Origin: Deferribacterales bacterium
GTDB taxonomy: Bacteria > Chrysiogenota > Deferribacteres > Deferribacterales > JAISNW01
Direction of reading: 5' to 3'
DNA length: 13,700 bases
Assembly: GCA_025997275.1 (NCBI GenBank)
Contig: BNUJ01000033.1
Location: forward strand, 1 to 13,700
Part shown: positions 1 through 6,098 of the stretch, piece after piece
Numbering within the stretch: the first letter of the stretch is position 1
How the letters are laid out: the number at the start of each line of letters is the position of its first letter
Notes under the pieces: generated by a model
Told to the model about the DNA's origin: nothing
Seen by the model: the letters and a program-made list of their open reading frames with translations, nothing else
The model's database searches: none
Translations under genes and position numbers: made by a program

Positions 1-72
1 AAAAATTAGTTTGCTTTTTGGTTAATTTTCATATAGTATATATCACGCTATTTTAGAGGATGGTGCAATATA

Positions 73-1509
73 ATGACAGTTAAAAGCATTACCCCCCCCC
101 CCCCGCAAGGTGCAACAGGCAATAATAGCAATAATTATTGCATAGCCCTTATACGTCCCAATTTTGAGATAGACACCAAAAATCCTATACTCGCACTGGG
201 CTATCTAGCTAGCTACTTAAAGGTTAATGGGTATAATGCACTTATAGTGGATGCTATGCGCGACAATCTCTCTAATGATGATGTTTTGGCAATACTAAAG
301 AAAGAAAACATAAATGTAGCAGGTATAAGTTGCCTAACCACCCACGCCGATGAAGCAGTTGCCCTGTCTAAATGCCTGAAAGGTGCAGGAATCAAGGTTA
401 TAATAGGTGGTGTTCACCCGACATTTATGCCATATCAGACGCTTACAGCTAGTGGGGCAGATTATGTTGTCTGTGGAGAGGGAGAAATTGCCCTGCTGAA
501 ACTTGCAGAGAATGATTTTAACAATACTTTGACAGACGGTTCAAAAATTAAAGGGGTCTATTCTCTAAATGAGCTGAAAGATGAAAATACTGCCGTTGTC
601 AGGGCAGACTTTGTTGAGAACCTTGACGATATACCATATCCAGACTGGGAACAATTACAGCCCGCACATAAAGCATACACAACTTGGTTTATGATAGCAA
701 AGGATTCCCCGTCAGTTGGCATAATGTCGTCTCGCGGTTGTCCATATTCATGCAAGTTTTGTTCTAGCCCCGATTTTTACAGCAAGCGAGTGCGTATGCG
801 TTCCCCTGAAAATGTGTTAGGCGAAATGCGCTTGTTGAAAGAAAAATATGGAATTCGTGAGATAAAGTTTGTAGATGATAATATAACCGTTGACAGGGAA
901 TATATTGATAGCCTATGTGATGCTATCATTAAGGACAATCTAAATTTGCCACTATTTACGATGGCTAGGGCGGATAGGCTTGACGATGCACTCGTTAAGG
1001 TTATGAAAAGAGCGGGGTTTTATAATATCGCCATCGGGATAGAGTCTGCATCGCCTGTAATGTTGCTCAATATGAACAAGCGGGAAGATATTGGTGCTAT
1101 TAAAACTGCCCTTAAAATACTACATAACAATGATATATTGATAACGGGTTTATTTGTATTTGGTATGCCGGGCGAAACGAAGCAGACGATTAAAGAAACT
1201 ATAGATTTTATATTGAGTGAACCGCTAGATTTGGTTAATGTATCAATACTGGCTGTTCTGCCCGGTTCAGACTATTGGAACGAACTAGAAGGGCAATACA
1301 CACGTAGATTTAACCAGTCATACTGGGGAGATGTCAACTATGTTCCAGAGGGCTTGGTAGCTGAGGATGTGCTTGCAGCCCAAAAACAAACATATCGCAG
1401 GTTTTTCCTAAGACCTAGAGTGATATTTAAGTTGCTACAATATATTAGACTTAGGCATATTGGCTATTTTTTAACACGGATACGCAATATTCGCTTTTTT
1501 GGTAAGTAA
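73..1509 (+). CDS. B12-binding-domain radical SAM protein, phase-variable N-terminus
   Basis: This is a cytoplasmic radical SAM enzyme of the cobalamin-binding class (BchE/HpnP-like architecture). Such enzymes use a 4Fe-4S cluster and S-adenosylmethionine, usually with B12, for methylations or rearrangements; the substrate here is unknown. Residues about 20-150 form a Rossmann-like B12-binding domain with the family signature GGVHPTF, but no DxHxxG cobalamin-ligating histidine is seen. Residues 223-230 hold the cluster motif CPYSCKFC (C223, C227, C230), and GIES (322-325) is a typical second core motif. The C-terminal 60 residues are basic and hydrophobic. At 478 aa it is full length for the class. 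ATG at 73 is preceded by AGAGGA at 55-60. Codons 7-11 are written by a C13 run (92-104), so its length sets the reading frame. The gene stands alone and converges on the minus-strand AbgT gene. Family assignment is firm; exact function is not known. Confidence 0.9.
   Translation: MTVKSITPPPPQGATGNNSNNYCIALIRPNFEIDTKNPILALGYLASYLKVNGYNALIVDAMRDNLSNDDVLAILKKENINVAGISCLTTHADEAVALSKCLKGAGIKVIIGGVHPTFMPYQTLTASGADYVVCGEGEIALLKLAENDFNNTLTDGSKIKGVYSLNELKDENTAVVRADFVENLDDIPYPDWEQLQPAHKAYTTWFMIAKDSPSVGIMSSRGCPYSCKFCSSPDFYSKRVRMRSPENVLGEMRLLKEKYGIREIKFVDDNITVDREYIDSLCDAIIKDNLNLPLFTMARADRLDDALVKVMKRAGFYNIAIGIESASPVMLLNMNKREDIGAIKTALKILHNNDILITGLFVFGMPGETKQTIKETIDFILSEPLDLVNVSILAVLPGSDYWNELEGQYTRRFNQSYWGDVNYVPEGLVAEDVLAAQKQTYRRFFLRPRVIFKLLQYIRLRHIGYFLTRIRNIRFFGK
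92..104 (+). repeat. C13 homopolymer tract, candidate slipped-strand phase switch
   Basis: Thirteen consecutive C residues lie 19 bases after the start codon of the radical SAM gene and encode part of Thr7 and Pro8-Pro11. At C13 the frame is open through the whole enzyme. With C14 I read a stop (TAA) about seven codons later. With C12 a TAG follows within about 15 codons. Both alternatives end before the B12-binding domain. Tracts of this length are known to vary by replication slippage in many bacteria; actual variation here is inferred. Confidence 0.8.
128..141. repeat. 14-bp perfect palindrome next to the C13 tract
   Basis: GCAATAATTATTGC is a perfect inverted repeat 24 bases downstream of the C tract, within the poorly conserved N-terminal extension (NNSNNYC) of the radical SAM protein. 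It could be an operator, a structure that affects slippage, or simply a by-product of Asn codons. No function is shown. Confidence 0.35.
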
Positions 1510-1665
1510 AGTCGCCTCAATAGTCACGCCCTCACGCAATCCATAGACTGACACGTGGGTTTTAGTTTGGTTGAACAGCGACATTATAGCCTGAATGGTG
1601 ATGATTCCTGCTGGGAGAAGGTCTTCCCTGCTCGCTCCCGTCAAGGGGTAGGGAATTCTCCATTG
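1471..1665 (-). pseudogene. Remnant of a Ppx/GppA-family phosphatase C-terminus
   Basis: Reading the minus strand from 1665 down to a stop at 1473-1471 gives an open stretch of about 64 codons. It includes REDLLPAGIITIQAIMSLF and, further on, VSVYGLREGVTIE. These match the C-terminal signature of exopolyphosphatase / pppGpp phosphatase (Ppx/GppA) proteins: an R-x-D-x-L-x-A-G segment, then V-S-x-x-G-L-R-E-G. An in-frame TGA at 1668-1666 closes it upstream, no convincing start codon or ribosome site exists, and the preceding 300 bases show no more of the protein. A complete gene would be about 300-500 codons, so this is a truncated relic. Its 3' end overlaps the last 39 bases of the convergent radical SAM gene. 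The identification rests on motif recognition only. Confidence 0.65.
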
Positions 1666-1668
1666 TCA

Positions 1669-1809
1669 ACGTGTCATTCTAACCTTGGTTAAATTTACAA
1701 ACTTTTTTATTGGCTTATAATCTATTGCTGGGGCATATTTAATATGCTTTCGTCAAGCATAATTTACTTGTTTTTAGTCTAGTCAAGTATATAGTCCCCG
1801 AGATAACAT
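1669..1809. other. AT-rich noncoding stretch with overlapping inverted repeats
   Basis: No coding signal is visible. GCATATT (1733-1739) pairs with AATATGC (1741-1747). TATGCTT (1743-1749) pairs with AAGCATA (1755-1761), so the middle arm can pair with either neighbour. TACTTG (1765-1770) can pair with CAAGTA (1784-1789). None is followed directly by a T-run, so none looks like a normal terminator. The region lies downstream of the radical SAM gene and just upstream of the promoter at 1810-1838. Confidence 0.4.
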
Positions 1810-1838
1810 TTGACTTGATATTTATAATGTGTTATAAA
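1810..1838 (+). promoter_or_regulatory. Sigma70-type promoter TTGACT-17-TATAAA
   Basis: TTGACT (1810-1815) and TATAAA (1833-1838) are separated by exactly 17 bp, in very AT-rich DNA. Initiation would be near 1845. No annotated gene lies downstream on this strand before the convergent AbgT gene, so the promoter would serve the short ORF or small RNA at 1845-2009. Hexamers and spacing are seen directly; activity is inferred. Confidence 0.5.
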
Positions 1839-1854
1839 ATGTCTCGTAAGTTAT

Positions 1855-2001
1855 ATGCTCCCAAGCAGAGGTGGCAAAGTGTTAATGGACAGGCTAACTG
1901 ACACTGCCCTTATCAACCGTGAAGTTAACACTATACTAGCCTCAAACTTAATGTCAGACGACACTTCCGCGAAATATCGGCTAAAAACCCCTCCCTGTTA
2001 G
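1855..2001 (+). CDS. Short ORF (48 aa) of uncertain status, or a small RNA
   Basis: An ATG at 1855, in frame with a second ATG at 1885, opens 48 codons (38 from the second start) ending in TAG at 1999-2001. The predicted peptide is polar and contains LTDTALINREVNTILASN; I do not recognise it. The first ATG would have only about a 10-base leader and no ribosome site. The second has AGAGG at 1867-1871, rather far away. The same stretch contains AGTGTTAA (1878-1885) complementary to TTAACACT (1925-1932), and it ends in the GC-rich hairpin at 1988-2009. A structured noncoding RNA of about 165 nt is therefore an equal or better reading. It is not obviously tmRNA, 6S or SRP RNA. Confidence 0.25.
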   Translation: MLPSRGGKVLMDRLTDTALINREVNTILASNLMSDDTSAKYRLKTPPC

Positions 2002-2009
2002 GGGAGGGG
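1983..2009 (-). terminator. Rho-independent terminator of the M20-AbgT operon
   Basis: CCCCTCCC (1988-1995) and GGGAGGGG (2002-2009) form an 8-bp GC stem with a 6-base loop. Read on the minus strand the hairpin is followed at once by TTTTT (1987-1983). It sits about 20 bases after the AbgT stop codon. On the plus strand there is no comparable T-run, so it terminates mainly the minus-strand operon. Confidence 0.85.
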
Positions 2010-2028
2010 CTAAGATTAGTAATATTTT

Positions 2029-3537
2029 CTAGTATATGCCTAGTGGTATATTAAACGCCATAAACACAACAATAAGTATAATCCATGCAACCAAGTTTGC
2101 TAAAGAGAATGGCAACATATTGGATATAATTGTGCCTATACCAGCATCTGGTTTATACTTCGCCACATAGCCCAATAATATTGGGAAGTAGGGAAACAGT
2201 GGGGACAGCGGATTGGACACTGAGTCGCCTATGCGGTATGCTATCTGCGTTAAAGGTGGGTCAAAGTTTAACAACAGGAACATTGGCACAAACACAGGCG
2301 CAAGTATTGCCCACTTTGCTGAACAAGAGCCGATAAATAGGTTCAAGAATGCACTGAATAATATGAAACCTACCATTAGCCCCATGCCTGTCATATTGGC
2401 GTTCTTCAGCACTTCTGCGCCCTTGATAGCTATTATCACGCCCAAGTGACTGAAGTTAAAGAGTGCTAAGAACTGAGATGCTGCAAAAGCAAGCACAATA
2501 TACGACCCCATATCACTCATTGACTGTCCCATAAGTTTAACGATATCCCTATCGTTCTTGATTTTGCCTGTACATATACCATAAGTCACACCTGGGATAA
2601 AGAATAATAACAACATAACAGTCGTCATTGCCTTATTCATAGGAGCATTCATACCAAGCAGTTCGCCCGTTTTGGAATCGCCCATAAATGGATGGTCTCC
2701 TAAACATAGGAGCACTAAAACTGCTATAAATGCTAACAGCGATATGCCCGCCCAACGCAAGCCTTTCTTTTCTGCAACACTAAGGTCAGTGTTTTGGTGC
2801 TCTACTGGCGTTTGAAATGGCACACCCTCAAAACGCGGAGCGATAACCTTTTCGGTAACGATTACCCCAACAGCCGTTAAGAAGAACGTTGATACAAATA
2901 AGAAGTAGAAGTTCATAGTCGGCAACACCGTATAGCTAGGGTCAATCGTTTGTGCTGCTGGCAGTGTGAAACTCCACACTAATATATCAAGCATATTCGG
3001 GAATAGGTTAGCTGCAAAGCCAGCCGCCACACCACCGAACCCTGCTAACACGCCGATTAACGGGTGTCTGCCTGATGCCATGTATGCAATCGCTGCAAGC
3101 GGAGGTAACACTATAAAACCAGAATCGCCTGCTGCATTTGCATTGATGCCAGCAAATATAACGATAAATGTAACTAAACTCTTAGGCATATTAGAAACAG
3201 CACGCCTCAAAGCCGTTGCCATAAGCCCAGTCCTATCAGCCACACCAACGCCAAGCTGAACTATCAGCACAAGAGCCAGCGGAGGGAAACCTGAAAAGTT
3301 CGTGACGATAGAGTTCAGGTAGTTTTGCAACTGCGCCTTTGAGATAAGGTTGATTACCGTTATTGTTGAGCCATCTTTCGGATGGATTGCCACTACGCCC
3401 TCAAATACGTATGAGATTGCTAACAATAGTAGGCAGAGGATGAAAAATATTGATATCGGGTCAGGCAATCTATTGCCCGCCACCTCCACCATATTTAGCA
3501 CTCTGTAGAGAACGCTATTACTACTTTTTTCTGACAT
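2029..3537 (-). CDS. abgT: AbgT-family transporter (p-aminobenzoyl-glutamate type)
   Basis: This is an inner-membrane secondary transporter of the AbgT family. E. coli AbgT imports p-aminobenzoyl-glutamate, a folate breakdown product; other members (MtrF, YdaH) export sulfonamides. The protein is 502 aa, the usual length, with many hydrophobic segments and a soluble N-terminal stub (about 1-25). The signature region DSVSNPLSPLFPYFPILLGY lies near residues 438-457. Other typical stretches are NANAAGDSGFIVLPPLAA and the SCSAKWAILAPVFVPM loop. The ATG at 3537 has AGGT eight bases upstream. The gene follows the M20 amidohydrolase gene by 36 bp and ends at a strong terminator, so the two form an operon. 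Substrate and direction are inferred from the family; a peptide or N-acyl-amino-acid substrate is possible. Confidence 0.9.
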   Translation of the reverse strand: MSEKSSNSVLYRVLNMVEVAGNRLPDPISIFFILCLLLLAISYVFEGVVAIHPKDGSTITVINLISKAQLQNYLNSIVTNFSGFPPLALVLIVQLGVGVADRTGLMATALRRAVSNMPKSLVTFIVIFAGINANAAGDSGFIVLPPLAAIAYMASGRHPLIGVLAGFGGVAAGFAANLFPNMLDILVWSFTLPAAQTIDPSYTVLPTMNFYFLFVSTFFLTAVGVIVTEKVIAPRFEGVPFQTPVEHQNTDLSVAEKKGLRWAGISLLAFIAVLVLLCLGDHPFMGDSKTGELLGMNAPMNKAMTTVMLLLFFIPGVTYGICTGKIKNDRDIVKLMGQSMSDMGSYIVLAFAASQFLALFNFSHLGVIIAIKGAEVLKNANMTGMGLMVGFILFSAFLNLFIGSCSAKWAILAPVFVPMFLLLNFDPPLTQIAYRIGDSVSNPLSPLFPYFPILLGYVAKYKPDAGIGTIISNMLPFSLANLVAWIILIVVFMAFNIPLGIY

Positions 3538-3573
3538 AAGATACCTCGCTTATTTTATTTATCACACTATTTT

Positions 3574-4764
3574 TTAATTGCCATTTAGGTAGTCAACAGA
3601 CACCTGCGCCAGACAGCCTGCCAAAGTCTTTAACACTTTATCATTCCACTGAAACTTAGGGTTGTGGTGTATTGCAGGGTTATTCATATCCTCAGATATT
3701 CCTACAAATATGAAACAAGAGGGCACTTTTTGCGCTATATAGGCGAAATCTTCACCACCCATAGCTGGGGGCATATTGGTGATAATATCCTTTTCAGGGA
3801 TAAGCCGCGCTACAGATTTTTTCATTATAGCAGCTGCACCATCGTCATTAAATAGCGCGGGGTAGTGAGGTTCTACCTCTACCTCACACTTACCGCCATG
3901 CGTCATTGCAACACCATCAGCCACACGTTTCATCGCCTCTGGTATAAACTTCCGATTATATTCACTGAATGTGCGCAGTGAGCCTGTCATCTGCACTTCA
4001 CTCGGTATAACGTTGAAAGCATTCGCCCCTACGTTGTGTATAGTGCCGATAGATAGCACCGCTGGGTCAGTCGGCACCTTGTTGCGTGAGATAATTAGTT
4101 GGAACGCCTGTAGCAGGTCAGCAGCCATTAGTATAGGGTCAACTGCCTCCTGCGGAGCCGAGCCGTGCCCACCCTTGCCGATAACGCGGATAGTTATCTC
4201 ATCTGGAGCAGCCATAAACGGACCACCCTGCACAACAACTTGCCCCTCTTTAGTATTGCCCCACAGGTGTCCAGCAAACGCTATATCAACCTTTGGATTG
4301 TCCAGCACGCCAGCCTTTATCATATTGTCAGCACCGCCAGCATACTCCTCATCGGGCTGGAACATCAGCTTGACATTGCCAGAAATTTGGGCTTTCAAGT
4401 CATTCAGCACCATAGCTACAAGCAACAGTCCCGCTACGTGTCCGTCATGCCCACAGGCGTGCATAAAACCTTCGCGTTCTGATTTGAATGGAACGTTGGC
4501 TTCCTCAGTGACACGTAGGGCGTCCATATCGGCACGTAATAGCACCGTTTTGCCCGGTTTGCCACCCTTGAGCAGTCCAACAACGCCCGTTTTATCAACG
4601 CCTGTTTTAGTCTCAATACCCAGTGAAACGAGCGTGTCAGCAATCAACTTGCTGGTTTGGAACTCCTCATGTCCAATTTCAGGATTCCTGTGAAGCGTAT
4701 GTCGTATATTCACGGCTTTGTCATAGTGTTTGTCTATAAGACGTTTAATGTCATCGGTCAGCAT
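3574..4764 (-). CDS. M20-family amidohydrolase (AbgA/AbgB, hippurate/IAA-amidase type)
   Basis: This is a predicted cytoplasmic metal-dependent hydrolase of the M20 (M20D) family, which cleaves N-acyl amino acids such as hippurate, indole-acetyl amino acids or p-aminobenzoyl-glutamate. From the ATG at 4764 it has 396 residues, a full length. The metal-site motif MHACGHDGH lies at about 101-109, QPDEE (about 136-140) carries the catalytic glutamate pair (usually PAEE in the family), GKGGHGSAP opens the dimerisation domain, and MGGEDFAY is the C-terminal metal-site motif. A TTG at 4779 would add five residues made mostly of glycine from a G12 run. I prefer the ATG at 4764, because conserved sequence starts after it and the G run then acts as, or sits in, the ribosome-binding region. 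It is the first gene of the AbgT operon, which suggests uptake and hydrolysis of the same compound. The precise substrate is not visible. Confidence 0.9.
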   Translation of the reverse strand: MLTDDIKRLIDKHYDKAVNIRHTLHRNPEIGHEEFQTSKLIADTLVSLGIETKTGVDKTGVVGLLKGGKPGKTVLLRADMDALRVTEEANVPFKSEREGFMHACGHDGHVAGLLLVAMVLNDLKAQISGNVKLMFQPDEEYAGGADNMIKAGVLDNPKVDIAFAGHLWGNTKEGQVVVQGGPFMAAPDEITIRVIGKGGHGSAPQEAVDPILMAADLLQAFQLIISRNKVPTDPAVLSIGTIHNVGANAFNVIPSEVQMTGSLRTFSEYNRKFIPEAMKRVADGVAMTHGGKCEVEVEPHYPALFNDDGAAAIMKKSVARLIPEKDIITNMPPAMGGEDFAYIAQKVPSCFIFVGISEDMNNPAIHHNPKFQWNDKVLKTLAGCLAQVSVDYLNGN

Positions 4765-4765
4765 T

Positions 4766-4777
4766 CCCCCCCCCCCC
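4766..4777 (-). repeat. G12 homopolymer abutting the M20 start codon
   Basis: Twelve G residues on the coding strand, followed by one A and then ATG (4764-4762), occupy the place of the Shine-Dalgarno sequence and its spacer. Changes in tract length would alter ribosome docking or spacing, or the frame relative to the TTG at 4779. This would vary expression of the amidohydrolase and possibly the downstream AbgT gene. The tract is seen; variability is inferred. Confidence 0.75.
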
Positions 4778-4797
4778 AATAAATTAGTTTAAGGGGG

Positions 4798-4826
4798 ATT
4801 ATAGAGTATGAAATTAAAAAATACAA
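4798..4826 (-). promoter_or_regulatory. Candidate promoter of the M20-AbgT operon
   Basis: On the minus strand, TATAAT (4803-4798) is a perfect -10 box. A weak -35 (TTGTAT, 4826-4821) lies 17 bp upstream. Initiation near 4791 would give a leader of about 27 bases that contains the G12 tract immediately before the ATG. The -35 matches the consensus at only three positions, so an activator or another promoter is possible. Confidence 0.45.
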
Positions 4827-4875
4827 TACTATTCTTATAAAAAAATTAAAAAAGTTTTTCTTATATCCTAACTAC

Positions 4876-4892
4876 AACTTTTATTATAAGTT
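4876..4892. promoter_or_regulatory. Imperfect 17-bp palindrome, possible operator
   Basis: AACTTTTATTATAAGTT is symmetric except for one mismatched pair. It lies between the divergent M20-AbgT and efflux promoters and also contains a minus-strand TATAAT. No regulator gene is in the window. It may be a chance product of AT-rich DNA. Confidence 0.25.
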
Positions 4893-4995
4893 TTCTAACC
4901 ATTTAAGATTTATTATTTAAGCAACAGCATGGTTCATTTACTTTAGTTTGACAAAAAGAATATGGGCGAACTGACCTTAAATTTATGAGCATCTC

Positions 4996-5024
4996 TTGAC
5001 GCTGCTAGTTTTATGTATTATAAT
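4996..5024 (+). promoter_or_regulatory. Near-consensus promoter of the efflux operon
   Basis: TTGACG (4996-5001) and TATAAT (5019-5024) are separated by 17 bp, which is close to the ideal sigma70 promoter. The expected start site is about 5031-5032, only one or two bases before the ATG at 5033, and no ribosome-binding sequence lies between. The transcript would thus be leaderless or nearly so. AT-rich DNA upstream could act as an UP element. Confidence 0.75.
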
Positions 5025-5032
5025 ATTAAGCT

Positions 5033-6088
5033 ATGCGCAAGGTTAAAGTAAATGCATTAGCACTGCTTATAGTGACGCTGCCAGTGCTTTTTTGCGCTAC
5101 TGCAGGTGCGCAGCAGCGTCAGGCACCTCTCGTATCAGTCGCTGTGGTAAATAGTGGCGAAATTGCCCCGTCTCAAGACTACATCTGCACCATTAACTAC
5201 TATGCCACTACGACTGTTGCAGCCGAACGTAGCGGACGTATAGACTTAATCAACGCTGATGAAGGCTCAGACGTGGCTAACGGCAAGACGCTTGCCACCA
5301 TAAACGCAGATGCACTCTCGCAAAATATCAGTGCCGCTAAATCGCGCGTATCACAGCAAAAGGCTGTTGTTGCTCGCTCGCTCCGCACCTTTGTGCGTTC
5401 AAAAGCTCTTTACGCCGAAAACGGCATATCGGAGCAAGCTTATCAGAACAGTGTTACCGACCTTGAAATACAAAAACATCTATATGATGAGGCGAAAGCT
5501 AACCTTGCTCTATTAGAGGTAGATATGAAACGCTCACGCGTAGTAGCTCCCTTTGATGGTGTAATCTTAAAAAAATATGTGAATAAAGGCTCTTGGGTTA
5601 GTGTCGGCTCCCCAGCATTTGACATTGCTTCTAGGCAGATGGAGGTGGTAGTCAACGCTCCGCAGTCTGTGGTGAATAGCATTAGGCTAGGGGACAGTGC
5701 GAATGTTAAAGTCAATGGGAAGCTCCACAGCGCAAAGGTCAGGGCAATAGTGCCTAGTGGCAATGCATCAGTCCGCACATTTCCCGTGAAATTAGATATT
5801 CCGTATGACAGCGCATTTATGAATGGTATGGACTGCACCGCAATGTTATCGGCAAGCACTAACGTTGCATCGCTAGTTGTGCCGCGTGATGCGGTAGTGT
5901 CTCGTGCGGGGCTTAACTATGTGTTTATTGTAGATGGCGATAAGGCAAAACAGGTATCAATCTCCGTAATCGGCTATTCAGGAACACAGGCAGGTATTTC
6001 ATCGGACGAATTAAAGGCTGGCATGCGCGTCATAACACGTGGCAATGAAACTATAGTAGGCGGAACGCCCGTCCGCATAGCCCAATGA
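5033..6088 (+). CDS. RND efflux periplasmic adaptor (membrane fusion protein)
   Basis: This adaptor links the inner-membrane RND pump to the outer-membrane channel (AcrA/MdtA-like, HlyD/biotinyl-lipoyl family). The first 27 residues form a secretion signal: basic MRKVKV, a hydrophobic core, then ATAGA before QQ. A cysteine (C21) is present, but the preceding residues VLF are a poor lipobox. Residues about 58-100 and 165-195 are the two lipoyl half-motifs (NADEGSDVANGKTLATIN; APFDGVILKKYVNKGSWVSVG). Between them is an alpha-hairpin coiled coil (about 95-165), followed by beta-barrel and membrane-proximal regions. At 351 aa it is a normal, compact adaptor. The ATG at 5033 is favoured because it starts the signal peptide, although no Shine-Dalgarno is visible. 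It is the first gene of a large plus-strand cluster; the RND gene follows 10 bp later. Confidence 0.9.
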   Translation: MRKVKVNALALLIVTLPVLFCATAGAQQRQAPLVSVAVVNSGEIAPSQDYICTINYYATTTVAAERSGRIDLINADEGSDVANGKTLATINADALSQNISAAKSRVSQQKAVVARSLRTFVRSKALYAENGISEQAYQNSVTDLEIQKHLYDEAKANLALLEVDMKRSRVVAPFDGVILKKYVNKGSWVSVGSPAFDIASRQMEVVVNAPQSVVNSIRLGDSANVKVNGKLHSAKVRAIVPSGNASVRTFPVKLDIPYDSAFMNGMDCTAMLSASTNVASLVVPRDAVVSRAGLNYVFIVDGDKAKQVSISVIGYSGTQAGISSDELKAGMRVITRGNETIVGGTPVRIAQ

Positions 6089-6098
6089 AGCTGTAAAT

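Noticed and set aside
1988..2009. The GC hairpin as terminator of the plus-strand transcript
   Set aside because: No T-run follows on the plus strand; the T5 lies on the minus-strand side. It may still stop RNA polymerase weakly from the other side.
3971..4693. A 240-codon plus-strand ORF opposite the M20 gene
   Set aside because: It is antisense to a protein with clear M20 motifs, its translation is rich in Ser, Pro, Thr and Ala with no recognisable domain, and it has no ribosome site. It is a shadow frame.
4777..4779. TTG at 4779 as the M20 start codon
   Set aside because: It would add only a glycine run from the homopolymer and leave no ribosome site; the ATG at 4764 is immediately followed by normal family sequence.
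4948..4953. A perfect TTGACA as an alternative efflux promoter
   Set aside because: At 16-18 bp downstream there is only CTGACC-like sequence and no -10 box, whereas TTGACG/TATAAT at 4996-5024 is well spaced.
5033..5110. The adaptor as a lipoprotein through cysteine 21
   Set aside because: The residues before the cysteine (V-L-F) do not fit a lipobox; ATAGA-QQ fits signal peptidase I cleavage better.
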